Shown here in pieces: positions 36,850 to 51,951 of a stretch of DNA of 64,000 nucleotides; position 1 is the first letter of the stretch; each line of letters opens with the position of its first letter. The translations under genes and the position numbers were made by a program. Under the pieces are notes generated by a model, which had not been told where the DNA came from, made no database searches, and saw only the letters and a list, made by a program, of their open reading frames with translations. Origin of the DNA: Chondrilla cf. caribensis (taxonomy: Eukaryota; Porifera; Demospongiae; Chondrillida; Chondrillidae); assembly GCA_964020155.1 (NCBI GenBank), contig OZ026560.1, forward strand, positions 3,101,759 to 3,165,758. The letters run 5' to 3'.

Positions 36850-39800
36850 ATGGATGATTTCTTTAAGGCTTGTAAGGAAGGGAACTTGGACAAAGTCGAG
36901 ACGTTTATCAATAAAGGATACGATGTGAACAAGACAAGTAAAATAGCCTTTCTGCTGAAAACACCGCTAATGTATGCAGCTGGTGAGGGAAGATTTGATG
37001 TTGTAAAATACTTAATCGATCATGGTGCTGACGTTAATAAGAAAGATGGTCTTAAGCGAACAGCACTTCACTATGCTTGTGAGAGGGGTTACTTGAAAGT
37101 AGTTGAGGTATTACTCAGTAAGGGTGCAGAAACTGATATAGAGGATGGGAATCGTTATACTCCTCTAATGTTGGCAGCTGGATGGGGACGCATTGATATT
37201 TTATTGTATCTAATCGACAATAGTGCTGACGTCAATAAGAAAAATGGTCGTAAGCGAACAGCACTTCACTACGCTATTGAGAGGGGTGACTTGAAAGTAG
37301 TTGAGGTATTACTCAGTAAGGGTGCAGAAACTGATATAGAGGATGGGAATCGTTATACTCCTCTAATGTTGGCAGCTGGATGGGGACGCATTGATATTTT
37401 ATTGTATCTAATCGACAATAGTGCTGACGTCAATAAGAAAAATGGTCGTAAGCGAACAGCACTTCACTACGCTATTGAGAGGGGTGACTTGAAAGTAGTC
37501 GAGGCATTACTTACTAAGGGTGCGGAAATTGATGTAGAGGATGGGAATCGTTATACTCCTCTAATGTTGGCAGCTGGAAGGGGACACATTGATATTTTAT
37601 TGTATTTAATCGATCATGGTGCTGATATAAATGAGAAAGATCGCCGTAAGCGAACAGCACTTCACTGTGCTAGTGAGAGGGGTGACTTGAAAGTAGTTGA
37701 GGCATTACTTAGTAAGGGTGCAGAAATTGATGTAGAGGATGAGGATCGTTGCACTCCTCTAATGTTGGCAGCTGGAAGGGGACACATTGATATTTTATTG
37801 TATTTAATCAATCGTGGTGCTGATTTTAACAAGAAAGATTGTCATAAGCGAACATCACTTCACTATGCTAGTGATGGATGTGACTTGAAAGTAGTCGAGG
37901 CATTACTTAGTAAGGGTGCAGAAATTGATGTAGAGGATGAGTTTGGTCGTACTCCTCTATTGCTGGCAGCTGGAAGGGGACACATTCATATTTTATTGTA
38001 TTTAATCAATCGTGGTGCTGATTTGAATAAGAAAAATTGTCACAAGCGAACAGCACTTCACTCTGCTAGTGAGTGGGGTGACTTGACAGTAGTCGAGGCA
38101 TTACTTAGTAAGGGTGCAGAAATTGATGTAGAGGATGAGTTTGGTCATACTCCTCTAATATTAGCTGTGAAGTATCAAAAGTTAGATCGCTATACTCCTC
38201 TATGGTTGGCATCTGAAAGGAGACGCATTGGTATTTTATTGCATTTAATCGATCATGGTGCTGATGTTGATAAGAAAGATGGTCATAAGCGAACAGCACT
38301 TCACTATGCTTGTGGGGGGGGTTACTTGAAAGTAGTTGAGGTATTACTTAGTAAGGGTGCAGAAATTAATGTAGAGGATGGTGATCGTTGTACTCCTCTA
38401 TTGGTGGCAGCTAAAATAAGACACAACGATATTTTATTGTATTTAATCGATTGTGGTGCTGATGTTAAAAAGAAAGATGGTCGTGAGCGAACAGCACTTC
38501 ACTTTGCTAGTGCAAGGGGTGACTTGAAAGTAGTGGAGGCATTACATAAGAAGGGTGCAGAAATTGATGTAGAGGATGGGGATCATTGTACTCCTCTAAT
38601 ATTAGCTGTATGGTATGAAAAGTTTGCCATCATGTGTCACCTCATCAAAGCAGGTGCCAATGTAAAGCAATTAGTAGATTACTACTCTGGTAGTGGGAAG
38701 CGTGGTTATTTTGCAAGGAACCATCTTTTACACTCACTCTTTTACACCATTAACAACAATCACATAGCAGAAGCAGGTGTGCTCATTACCAATGGTGTTG
38801 GTATTGAGGGAGAACTGTATATTAATCCACCCATGACTGCTCTAACATTGGCTGCTGAGAATGGCCATGATTCATTAGTTAGGAACCTCATTCTCCAAGG
38901 AGTTAACGTCAACTACCAGGATGCCAATGGTGATAGTGCTCTTCATTTTGCTGCTTCTTCTAATCACATCCAGTGTGGTATCCTGCTAGTTGAAGCAGGA
39001 GCTGATTTGAGACTCAAGAATAGAGATTCCCGTACACCCCTCGATTTGGCTTCAAAAGAGCTCAAAGATGCCATTATCCAGACACTGTCATTCAATACAA
39101 AGAAGACCGTCTGTGTTATTGGTAATGCATGCAGTGGTAAGAGCACACTCATTGCATCACTGCAGAATGAGAATGCTAAATTGTTGAAGAAACTCCGTCA
39201 TCGTCTGTTTGGAGTGAAGAACATCACTGAACGTACAGCTGGTATCGAACCAGTATCTCTCAGCAGTAAACGATATGGAGACACGGTGTTTCTTGACTTT
39301 GCAGGTCAGCACGAATACCACGGTCCTCACGAAATGTTCCTGGAGTCCATTTCTAACAAAAGTAGGTGCACTGTGACCATCATCATGGTTGTGAAAGTCA
39401 CAGACGAAGAATCCGATATTTCTCAACAACTCGATCGATGGCTTCATCCTGTATCTAAAATGGCTACAACCATGAATCCAATTCAAGTGATTGTCATCGG
39501 AAGCCACATGGATGAGGTGAAATCCAAAGTGGACGCCAAGAGCAAGTTGGAGGACTGCTATCAAAGAGTCCGACGAAGCCTTTGTGCTGCCCCTTTGCAG
39601 TTTCACGATGCATGCTACCTGGATTGCCGTCAACCTTACTCGAGTGATATCAATAAGTTGTGTGCATATCTGAATGAGGTCCCAATACCTCAATACAAAG
39701 CAGCTGAAATATCCTACAGTATCTGTTGGGTCATCTCTCGTATGAAGACCTCACTGGACAGTGAAGCCATTCGAGTATCAGATTTCACAAAGTGGATTGA

Positions 39801-41942
39801 GGAGAACAAGGCCAATCTCCCTACCAACCTCCCACCGTCAGAAGAAGTCTGCAAGGATCTCTCATCCACAGGTCACTTCGTGTACCTCCCCAACAAGGAA
39901 GACCCGTCCAATGGCTGGCTTGTACTGGACCTTCCATTCATACTCCATAAGGTATATGGGACTCTATTCTCCCCTTCAAAGAAGATTGTCAACAAATTCG
40001 GTCTTCTCAATTGCCAAAAGCTGTCAGTCCTTTTCCCCTCACTGGATCAAGGAATGGTTCGCGATGTCTTAACCAGTTTGGAGTTCTGTATCGATGTGGA
40101 TCCGTCAATACTTGCAGAAGAAGTCACCCAGCTGACTGAGAGCACAGACAAGGATCACGACCACCTGTTCTTCCCAGCACTGGTATCATCCCAGCCTCCT
40201 AAGGTCTTCCCGCGCTCTCAACAAGGCTGTCATGTGCTATCATGGCAGTTGATAGTGGTCAGAAGACCCTTCATATCTCCTCGTCTCCTTCAAACCATCA
40301 TCCTTCGATTGGCGGCTCATCGCGTTTTCCACTGCAAGGAAGGTTCTGACACCAGGGAACATTACTGTAGTGTGTGGTGTAACGGAATCTTCTGGCAGTC
40401 AACTGAAGATGTGGATGTAGCAGTTCAAATCAATGACAGCACCGTAGTTGAGTTGATCGGAACAAGCGAGATTGGCCCGGAAGTTCTCTGCTCATACGTT
40501 TCAACCATTGCTGGAGACATCTCTGCCACAATACGTGAACTGTCCCCAACTCTATCAGCTACTGCGTACATCATCCACCCAGCCGACCCTCAAGTGCTGC
40601 TGGAGAATCCCAGATCTCCCTCTCCTCACAAGAAGTTCCTGGTGGACTTTATACTGGAGAGTATGAAAAATGGCAGGAGCACTTGTCTGTCATGCAAAGT
40701 AGAGGAAGAACCAGCAACGAGAAAGCCCATTTCTGATTTGTTTTGTGGTTTTGTCCCAAAAGAAGTCATTATTCGACATTTGTCTTTTGTTGCTGGTGAG
40801 TTTGTGTGTTTATTTGTATGTATGCATGTGAACTGTGATGTGTGCTATTGTATAGTACTGTGGTATTGTGTTTTGTGTGCTATTTGAACATACAACACCT
40901 CTACTTCATTCTACAGTGCACTATTTGTTCAGTATTGTCCTCTATCTGTTTGTGCATATACTGTATGTATGTACATGTGTACCACTGTATAGTACTATTA
41001 CATTGTAGTTCTGTCTGTAATTTTTGCACATCCATTGTTCATTGCAAGTGTGTGTTGTTGTACTGTAGCTAGTACTGTAGTTCATATTCCATACTTCCAG
41101 GTACAACAGCACCTGTGGTTGCCATGGCTACAGATTCTTCTACCAGCAATCCAACCACAAAACCTGCTCAATTTGATTCCCAGCGTGTACTGACCACACC
41201 CACTGAGTCCACCGGAGTGGTAGACCATCCCCTAACTCCTCGTACAGTTCACTGTGGCCACTCGGAGCACAAAGGTACACAGTGCGTACTGTGTGTGGTC
41301 ATTGTGTGGCTCATTATTTGGTGTGTGCATTCCATACATATGCAGGGTCTCTCTGGGGGGCAACCAGGGGTCATCTGACCCCTGGTGGGTAGGGGTTTTC
41401 TAGAGGATATCTCCTTCCCTTCAAACTGTCCATAATACGTATTATAATATGAACCAGATTCACCCTCCATCTTCCCATATCCCCTCTTTCACAGTCACCA
41501 TCACTACTGTCACCCCAATAGAAACCATTCATACATGTTTACATACATATGTGCATGTACTATATATTAGTGCTGGGACGATTAATCGATTAATCGATTA
41601 ATCAATCGATTTTCATTTCAAATCTGATTATCGATAATAGCACAAGCAAATCGATTAATCACAGGAAGTAATTAAGTGAGTAGAACAGGAAGTCACCCCC
41701 ACCTTATTACCCAGAACCTTCACTTCATGGGTTCAATTTTGTACCTGAAATATGAGAAGGACTCCATGAACTTCACTTCATGTCTATTGGATGACTCCTC
41801 CATCTAATAAAGTGCGAGTATTCTCCGACCACGCCCACTTAATTGATTCTGGTGATTAATTGATTAATCAATCGGTTAATATGTACTGATAATCGATTTG
41901 AAAATTACAGCCGATTCACAGCCCTACTATATATGCGTATAT

Positions 41943-41995
<53 letters not shown>

Positions 41996-44900
41996 TATTG
42001 TGGATAGGACCAATATATATAAATGATTATTTTCTGTATGTGTTCTCACTTCAGCATGTTTACACTTGTCTTTTTTACAGCTCAAGTCTTTGACTGTAAA
42101 GCATTCATGGACAAGTTCAAGGAAAGATTCCTCCAATCTGTAGACTCACATGTCATTGTGTTGGGACTGGAAATAGAGGATGTGATCTCTGAAGATCTTG
42201 CCTTCACCATTAAGCGTCATTGTAGAAGTACTGGAAACGAAGAACTATTTCTACATCTTCGAAGGGATGCTGATCCGGGGAGTATCCATAAACTGTGTGA
42301 TGTGATGGTGAGAAAAAAAGGCTATGCTATGATGAACGAATTGGGGGGAGACATGAGAAGAGAATTGGATCTACTCACAGGTATGCATGTACATGTTGTC
42401 ATGTAGCTCAATATGTGTATACCATTTTATTGCAAGTTGCATACATTGTGTGCACACCCATATGAAAATGACAACCTTGTAACAAGCATGTTGACAACAT
42501 TGCTACATGCAAGTGACCACCTTGTTACAACCATGTGCACAACCTTGTTACAATCTTGTAACAACCTAGGAATTGAAACTGTACACATGCTTGTAACAAG
42601 TATGTTACAAGGTTGTTCCAGGTTGTAAACATCCTTAGTCTTGAACTAGTCTAGTACAAGCTTGTTACAAGGTTGTTCCAGGTTGTAGACAAGCTTGTTA
42701 CAAGGTTGTTGCAGTTTGTAGACAACCTGTGCTGATCCAGTCTAGTACAAGCTTGTTACAAGGTTGTTGCAGGTTGTAGACAACCTTGTTTTATCTATTA
42801 TTAATAGCTTATATTTATAGCTACACAAAAATATGTTATAATTATTATTAAGTTAATAATCATTATACATGCTTACTTGACAATGTGTAATAAGTATGCA
42901 ATGCTATGAGTAAAGTGCTGCCTCAATTTAAGGATCAATTTGAAACACAATCGGATTCACTTGGCAATGCATTAAATTACTGCACAATAAACTGAAGATA
43001 ATAAAAAAACATGAAGAAATGCTGCTAAAATTTAACTAGTAGTTAGTCTACACAAAGCCTAATATAGAGAAATCAATTTACCATTGCAAAAAAAACACAA
43101 AACTTTGCCTACTTTAGGAGTACACAATCAGCTCTTAGACTTAGGGTCTTGTCTTGGAACGCAATCGCCGGTAATTGGCACATTTGTCGTTGACTGCGTC
43201 AACTAGTACACTTCGTGATACTTTGCCTGGAAATCTGTCCATCACAAATTCTGTAATAAAACCAATTCAGCAATAAAATGGAAAGCAAAAAGCAACATAT
43301 AAGGATACTTACTCAAACACGCCCTCAATATTGGTTTATCCAGTGCTTGAAATTTACGAGTGCCAAAAGCACTTGAATTTGCAAGAGTTTGGGGAGAAAA
43401 GAAGACCATCAATATGTTTCTAATCAGTTTTGTTGGTGAAGATCCACTCATATCCACTGCTTCATCCATTTGAGATTGTTGAATATACACGTCATGGCCA
43501 GTGGTCAGCAAAATCTATTGCAATTACAAAGATATAGCTACAGTGAATGGCAGTTGAAACATGATATGAAAAGTAATGCATGCGTTCTAATTTAGCTTAC
43601 CTTGTTAGGCTCTAATTCTGGCTTCTGATGAAGTTCACCTTCAATCAAAAAATGAATCAAAAAATGAATCATTGTTTCATTAAGAAAAAAAATGCACAAT
43701 TGCAAATAGGCTTAGGATAGAAATTGTATGCTGAAGTCTCACTTGGCAAATGTGGGTGGGGTTTGATGTCAGATGTTTCCTTCCTCGTAGAACTCAGAGC
43801 CTACAAAATGTCAAAATTATCAATTGTACTCTGGGCATGAACTCTTACAAGTATATGGATGCATACGTACATAGTTGATTTAAGTTAAACATGCAAATTG
43901 CACTGCCAGTGAAAGCTATAATATAGTTAATGAAAGTGAAATCAAGGGCACTTAAGTGCCCCAGTTGTCAGCACTGGTCCAGACCAATCAGGAGTTTAAT
44001 CTTACTGTAACAGAAATAAATCAAACCCAGGGACGTTTTGAGGCTATTTACTGGTTTTGAGATAGGATATAATCCAAAGCTAAAATCAAGACTTTGTATG
44101 ATTATAGTACACAGAAAGGCTATAAAACGTAATTACCTTCAATTTATGGGCGAACAGCAAGACAAATAACAAATAGTACACAAAGCAAAAATACACAATT
44201 GGAGCTAAATAATATGGTACAGACTTCCCTTATGAGTGAATAGTCAACAGTCAACGGTACATGACATTGCAATTGTGTGTTAAACGCCTTAAAATAATAA
44301 TTTATAATTTTTAAGTTACTTGTACCGTACATTGTATGCTGTCTCCTTTAAGCATTTTATTTCTGCTTTCAGCTTTTGAATCTCCAGTTCCTTAGGATCC
44401 AAGTCGTCATCCATAATGCCTGAATCATCAAGTTCTGGACCAGGTCCAACATCTGTACACGTGGCTGTAAATGAAATATAACAACAGGTCCTGGAGAAGT
44501 CCAATTGACATTCAGTCACAACAGATAAAGTTTAGTACAATGTATAACGGTACCAATGATTGAACCACAGAATCTGGTGTGCAGTCTGCTGGACAGGCAT
44601 GCAGTTTTGGTCAATCACACGTCATAAAAAAAATCACATGCAATCAACTGTTAGCATGCAACAATTTTATACTACCCTCGCAAAATAACAGGGTGCCTGA
44701 ACATTCTAAGGCACTGCATGATCTCTGTTGAGCTCCTGTACCTCGAGAGGACCTCAGACCTACAGTATTTCTATAGAAATTTCAATGATTCTTGATTGAC
44801 AGAGCAAGTGGGGATCACCAGAATGACTGTTGATTGAGTGTGAATTATCACCAGTGACCTACGTCATGACCACATGGTATATGAAATAATTGTGTGAATA

Positions 44901-47900
44901 CATGAGTTGAGTTCTAGTTCATTTTAATCCTCTATGTCCTTGGGCCACTTACTCTGAAACACTTAATAATGCGAATATGGTTAACAAATCTTTGTCTGAA
45001 GAAGATATGAGACATTCTTATCCTGTTAGCTGCAGCCTGCAACTATCAAAGATGTGTGAGCAAAATACGCAAGTTAGAGACTTGAAGAAATAGTATGGAA
45101 TTTTAAAGGTATCTGTTCCTTCTTCTAATCGCAATAGACCATAATTGACAATTTAACAAACTACTGAAACTCACTAAAATCACATTTAACTGCAATGATA
45201 CCAAAACAAGACTTGCACAACTGTGCTAAAATAATGCATGCGACTACTAACAATGGATCATTGAGTGACCAAGAATCATTAAAATTCCTTTGTAAAGTAC
45301 CCCCCCGAGTACACATCTTGCTAGCACTATAAGTACTGTGCTGGCATTAATGCTTGACAAGATGGCAGTTTGTTAACAAACTGCCATCTTGTCAAGCATG
45401 CCCTCCTTAGCTATGTATGTAACTAGCAGGTGAGATTTTAGCTTCATTTGTAAATTTCAGAGAATGCCTGGTCACGTCACTTTGCAGCATAATACAGTGG
45501 TAAACGCTTAATATGCATGCCACTGCTTATTATGTCAAACCGCTTATTATGCCGCTATTTTCCAGAACAAATTCACTAGTATGCAATTACTATACATATA
45601 ATTTGCCAAACGCCATATCCACCATCCACCATTGTTATACTGAAACCAATTGATTGATTACCACGTGTTAGATAACACTTTACATGCCACACCTCAATTG
45701 CATCACTTATCACTTTATCACTTTATATGCTGCACAGTCACAAGTGCAGACTACTTTGCTGCAGTATTTTCACCATTGACTGTTTGCTAATCTTAAACTA
45801 GGAGCTGTGCTTGCCATTAGTATTATCACCATTATTGTGTATAACATCATTAATATATAATTATTGAATCAGATTCTATTTAATGATGTTCATTGACTGT
45901 TTGGTTAATACGATAATAGGCCGAAATTTTTCAAATCCAATCGTGGTATATTAAGAGTATGCCACTGTATATTCAAAGCTACAGACAGTAAATATCAGTC
46001 ATGCATGACCTCATTCGTGCACCATGACATGCAGAGTATCAACTCTGACAAAGATGGGCAAATCGCCAAATTACAAATCCAGAATCAACATATGTATGTA
46101 CATACCATAGAGACGGGCAAAATGAGAAACTTGGCACCTTCAAAAAGGAATAGACACTGTGATTAAGCTGTACATAGCTAGTTATTCCTAAGTAAATTCA
46201 GGCAGACCATCTTTGGGTATGGTTTAAACAAGTCATGATTGTAACAATAAGCCTCAGTCTGTCCAAAATTTGACTAATTTGGGAAAAGTTACTTGGAAAT
46301 ATACCCATTTCACTGACATAATACGTAAGTGTGCTCACATATACTTTAACACACCCATATAAAATTCTTGCATCCAGACTCAGTATACAAATAATCACAA
46401 GCTAACACACGATGCACACTGTAATCACAAAAATTTTTACAAACAGCGCTGTCTTCACCCCAATTAACACACAAAATTTACCATTGAAGTGTTTGAAGGA
46501 ATTGTGGACTTTCTCTCCATACACGTGAATCTTTTGAACAACTTTTCCTGAGTCCTTTGAGCACTTCCTTTTAGACTGAGACGTTTGACAATACGGAGTC
46601 GATGTACGCGACGGTGTATACGATGGCGAGCTGTCTCTCGTGTCTGAAAAAATCCTTTTGCGGTTGAAAGAGGGCAAAGTACCGATCTTGGACGTAGTGT
46701 CTTTCTCGGGGGTCGTGGAATCTACTTCCTCTTCAGTTTCTTCGATTGCGAGAGCTGCGACTTCATCTGCTGTGATTTCTTCATTTATTATTCTTTCTTC
46801 GAGTCTCTTCAATTTCACTCTATTTTCTGTAATTTGGAAAGACAATTTGAGTGACATTTGAAACATTTGAAGTAGACTCAAAAATACCAACCTGAAATCA
46901 TTAAAATTAGAGCTTTGTAATACTTGGCTGGCTTCTTCCCTTTAGGATTAATCCACTTGAAATCTGCACTAGAGCCGCACTTACATCGTGTCTGATCTTT
47001 GGCATTACAAAGTGGAAGAACGCTGAATCTGTTTTCGCCGAGCCACTCGATAAGAGCAAATTTCTCTTTACCATACGGTATCGCCATTTCCACTAGAAAT
47101 ACGCGGCTTCCACGCTGTACCGCCATTCCCACTGCGCATGCGTGATGACACGCATATGGGGGATTCATAATTATTGTAGTTACAAAAAGATAATAATTAT
47201 GGCCTCCACTAGCGACAACACGGCGAAACGAACAAAGGGACACTATAATACTAGCCTATCTCTATCCCATCCTTCCAACAAATTTCGTGTTTCTCGCACT
47301 AGTTTGTACAGAAGAACCAAACGGCGCCGTGAAATGGAAATTGCAAATTATGAAGAATCTCAACCGTTGGCCGCAGACTCCGAGGACGAAGAAGAAACTA
47401 TCGACGAAAGTCGTGTCAGCAAACGACGTCATGAAATGGATTCCGAAGTTGTAGATCTTGAAGTTCCTACCCAACTTTCGGATTTCGAGAATAAAGGAGA
47501 AACTATCAACGAATGTCAAATGCTTGGTGTACCAAACGTTATATCGTCGTGTGATAGCAATGACTGTGCGAGTGATAACTTATTGGAAAGTTCAAGCGAG
47601 ATCGATGAATGGGTAGACAGTGAAGGAGACAGTGATGTGCTCATCACTGGCCATGGTATTGATGACACAAGTGATGGTAAGTTTTTGTAATCAAGCCCTA
47701 ATGAGGAACGCGAGTGCATCACATGTTGTGCCTTCATTGCAACTTTTATTGTATACAATGTAACCTCTCTATAATGGACACTTTGGGACAGAAAACAGTT
47801 TGTTATACAGAGATTTCTACTATCCAGAAGTTACTAAAATTAATATGCATAGCAATCTATCTGGGCTCACAAAAAGCAGTTTGTTATTAGAGGTTTGCAC

Positions 47901-50900
47901 TATCAGCCATAAATGCATTGTAGGCACTATACATGTTTTTAACTCGGCTAACCCGGACCATATTGCTTTAACTTTATTTTATAGATGTTTGTATGCCACT
48001 CTATGATGGAGCACCATTGACAAAACAGGCAAGTATTTTGCTAATACAGAAGTTCAGTTTTAGGCACAGATTATCACAAGCAGCTTCAAAAGATCTATTG
48101 CAGTTGGTGAAAGCACACTGTCCACGCCCTAATGTTTGCTGCTCTTCTACTTATTATTTGAAAAAGAATGTATTGCCTGCTGTAAATTCTATTCAGTGTA
48201 AGGAGTACTGTACAAATTGTTTCAATGAAGCAACAAGCTCTGGTAATTCTGCTTGTCAGAATTGCAATGCAGATATAGGGAGGTCACGATTTATACAAAT
48301 TAGCATTGAAGAACAGCTAAAGTGTCTTTTCAAAAGTAAGTTAATGCATGTACGATGTACAGTATTATAACAGATATTCACTACAAGTAACTCAAAGCTC
48401 TCTTGTTTGTAATAGAAAAAATAAGAGCCTAAGGGTTAATTTGAGGATATTTGATATAGGCACTGTATAAAGCACTGCACTTTTCCACTTCTGCAGTTTA
48501 CATTTAATACAATTACATTCTTTCTTCTTATGCATGACTTTGTCTTACATGCCCTTATATGTATGAACATGACATTGTATCTTTTTTCATTGACAATGTG
48601 TAAATTCATGATTACTTTCAGTTTGTGCATTTATATCAGCAGAAAGATTCACTGCGGCACTCTCATGTGCGCCTAATGAAGTTATGCATTATACCACTTA
48701 TCGTGACATCAAAGATGGTGAATGCTATAAAGATGTTGTACGCATGGGCTTCTTCGCTGAGAGTGGAACATGCAATTTGACAATACTGATGAATACAGAT
48801 GGTGTACCAATTTTCAAGTCATCTGGCTTTTCTATCTGGCCAATCCTGCTCCAGATAACAGAACTTCCTTTCCATCTCCGGTATGCATGCATGCATATAC
48901 TATACACATTCTTGCTTAGAAGTGTCACATATGTCATGTATGCCCTGATGTCAAAAATTTTCACGAAACTTTGTATGAATTTCGAAAATGGCTCCAATTG
49001 TAATGTGCACTTCAGGAATATAATAGATCATTGCAGGCCTGGGCCTGTATTTTGTTTTATTGATTTGGAGACCTTGTTGTTTTCAGTGAATTTTGTGTAG
49101 GTATATGCAGAGATTATTTCATGCTAGCTCACACAGAAGCCAGGGCGCTGCTGTTCAACCATCTCGGAACATCTATTTGAGCTGCTCAACATTATTCAAG
49201 CCTCTAGACCTAAGAATCAACCTTCAAAGTAACTTGTAGCCTCATGTATGTATGCTGCTGCACAATATTCAAGATCTTCACCTCAATGTGTGAAAGGTAC
49301 AACACCATTTTTTTTAAGCTGGCTTCCTAAACTAATAACCTACCTACATTTTTTTGCGAGAATATAAATGCGAACAGTTAACTTTCAAGCCATTCATGAA
49401 ATTCACTTCCTGTGAAAATTTTGGTCAGTAGGCTACACTCAAATATATGGTGTAAATCTCGTATTAATTTGTATTTGTATAATATTATAGAATCAAACCT
49501 GAATTCACTCTTACTGCTGGAATTTGGGCTAGTGCCAGAAAACCTGATATGTCACTGTTGTTAAAGCCATTTGTTGAAAGCATGAACAAATTATTTACAG
49601 CAGGTAACTGCTACATGTACAACCGTTGAAGTTTTTGTTGTTGTTGTTGCGGAGTTTCATGACTTTGTCCATGCATAATCAACACTACAGTGCATTGTTC
49701 CTTCAGGTTGTGTCACATTCAGTGCGTGTTATTTTTGTTCTGATTCTCCTGGGCAACATGCATTTGACAGGCTGCACATAAGCAACAATTGACTGACTGA
49801 GAATTTATTGTCGTAAGTCATCACTTATGTATGCCATAACTATGTAGTGCTGAAAAATTTTACAGTTGTGCAGATGCAAGGTACATGTTTCATAATTAAA
49901 TCTCCAAAGCCTAGTTAGTATCACGAATATGGTACACATTCAATAATATAAAAAAAGTTAACAGCAAACAATGGCGACTAAGAGAAGCACAGTGAACTTC
50001 ATAATTTTGGTTTACATGCAGTTACCTATAAGGCTGGCTATATATACACCCACAGACTGTATATGTAATACACAGTCTGTGTATGTATTTTAATTTGGTA
50101 TTTAATTTAAATTCAATGCAATTACATACAGGAACTGAAGTGCTTACTAGCGATCAGAAGAGTGTTGTGTGCAAGCTGTGTGTAATTGGATGTACAGTGG
50201 ATTTGGTGGCTAGGGCACCCATTCTGAACATGAGCCAATTCAATGGTTTGTACGGTTGTCCCAAGTGTCTACAAAAAGGTACGATTTTATCAGTGGCTTA
50301 GGCTTGGATAATGAATTAGTGTAGTATCATATTTCTTTTCATTATGCATACATGCATGAGTATACAGCATGTATAATATTAATAAAATGTAGTTGGTAAT
50401 TGCTTCCTGATAAATACAGGAAGAACAGTGCCCGTTCCTGGGGGAAGAGGTCATGTTCATGTTTATCCTTACAATGAACGCAATGCTGATGGACCATGTC
50501 GAAATTCAAGTAATCATGTACAGTTTGGAAAACAAGCACTGCAAATATGCCAATCCGTGAGTGGAATGTCTTCAGTACGTTATTAAATTATCATTATTTT
50601 GAATCGTACGCAATTAGGTATTTTTGTGTTTAACTTATTATAATATGTATAATTATACTATCAAACTCTGTTTAAGTTTGTTGTAGTACTGTCACATTGC
50701 ATCACAGGATACCTAAGATTTATGCTGGTATATTTGGTATCATCTTCAGGTTTTTGGTGTGAAGGGCCTTAGCTGCCTCAGTGATTTATCCTCTTTTGAC
50801 ATCATTAAGGGTATGTCAGTTGACTATATGCATCAGGCAATCTTGGGGGTTGGACGGCAACTACTCAGGCTATGGTTTCTGTCTAAAAATCACAATGAGG

Positions 50901-51883
50901 AATGGTATATTGGTCGACGAGTGAAAGATATAGACTCTCGTCTTCTGTGTATACGACCACCACTGGAATTCCAACGGCTGCCTAGATCTATAAATGACAC
51001 CATGAAATTTTGGAAAGGTCTGTATATTGTAGCTCTATGTAGTTGTTTTGTGTCATAATATGTACACTTTATGATAGCACTAAATGATTTCTTTCTAGCA
51101 CATGAAATTAAAGCCTGGGTTTTGTACTATTCGTTGCCTGTGCTCAATGGAATATTGCCGCAGGAGTATTTGGATCACCATGGTTACTTTGTTCGGGGTC
51201 TATCTTTGCTACTCAAGGATTCTGTTGAAGAAGTAGACATTCAAGCTGCCCACGTTTCTCTTTTGTACTACTGTGGTCATTTTGCTCGTCTCTATGGTAC
51301 GTAAGTACGTATGTTGATTCTGGATTTTGTAAGTTGCTGATTTGCCCATCTTTGTCAGAGTTGATACTCTACATGTCATGGTGCACAAATAAGGTCATGC
51401 ATGACTGATATTTACTGTGTGTAACTTGAAATTTGTGGCTTAACCTCATCTCATCTGTACTTCATAGGTGAGCATAGCATGACCATCAATGTTCACAGCC
51501 TTTTGCATGTGTGTGACAATGTGCGGAATTTGGGTCCTTTGTGGTGCAATTCATGTTTTCCCTTTGAAAACATGAATGGAGTTTTGAAGTTGATGTTTCA
51601 TGGATCTCAGCGTGTTGATAGACAAGTATGACTTAGAGTACTGCACTAGATGTATCTACATAATAGTATAATATAAGTGATTTAATTTGCACGTTCTTCA
51701 AATATAGATTGCCAATTCCATTGCTGTGATGAACAAATTGCCTGTACTTTTAAGTCAACAAAATATGGAGATGTCACCACAGTATAGACAAGCGTTAAAC
51801 ACTATGGATGGCATTGAATCCAGCCGGTATGCAATAGTCTCATATGTATAATTGTAAATCTTTTGTGTCAGTGCATGCATTTT

Positions 51884-51951
<68 letters not shown>

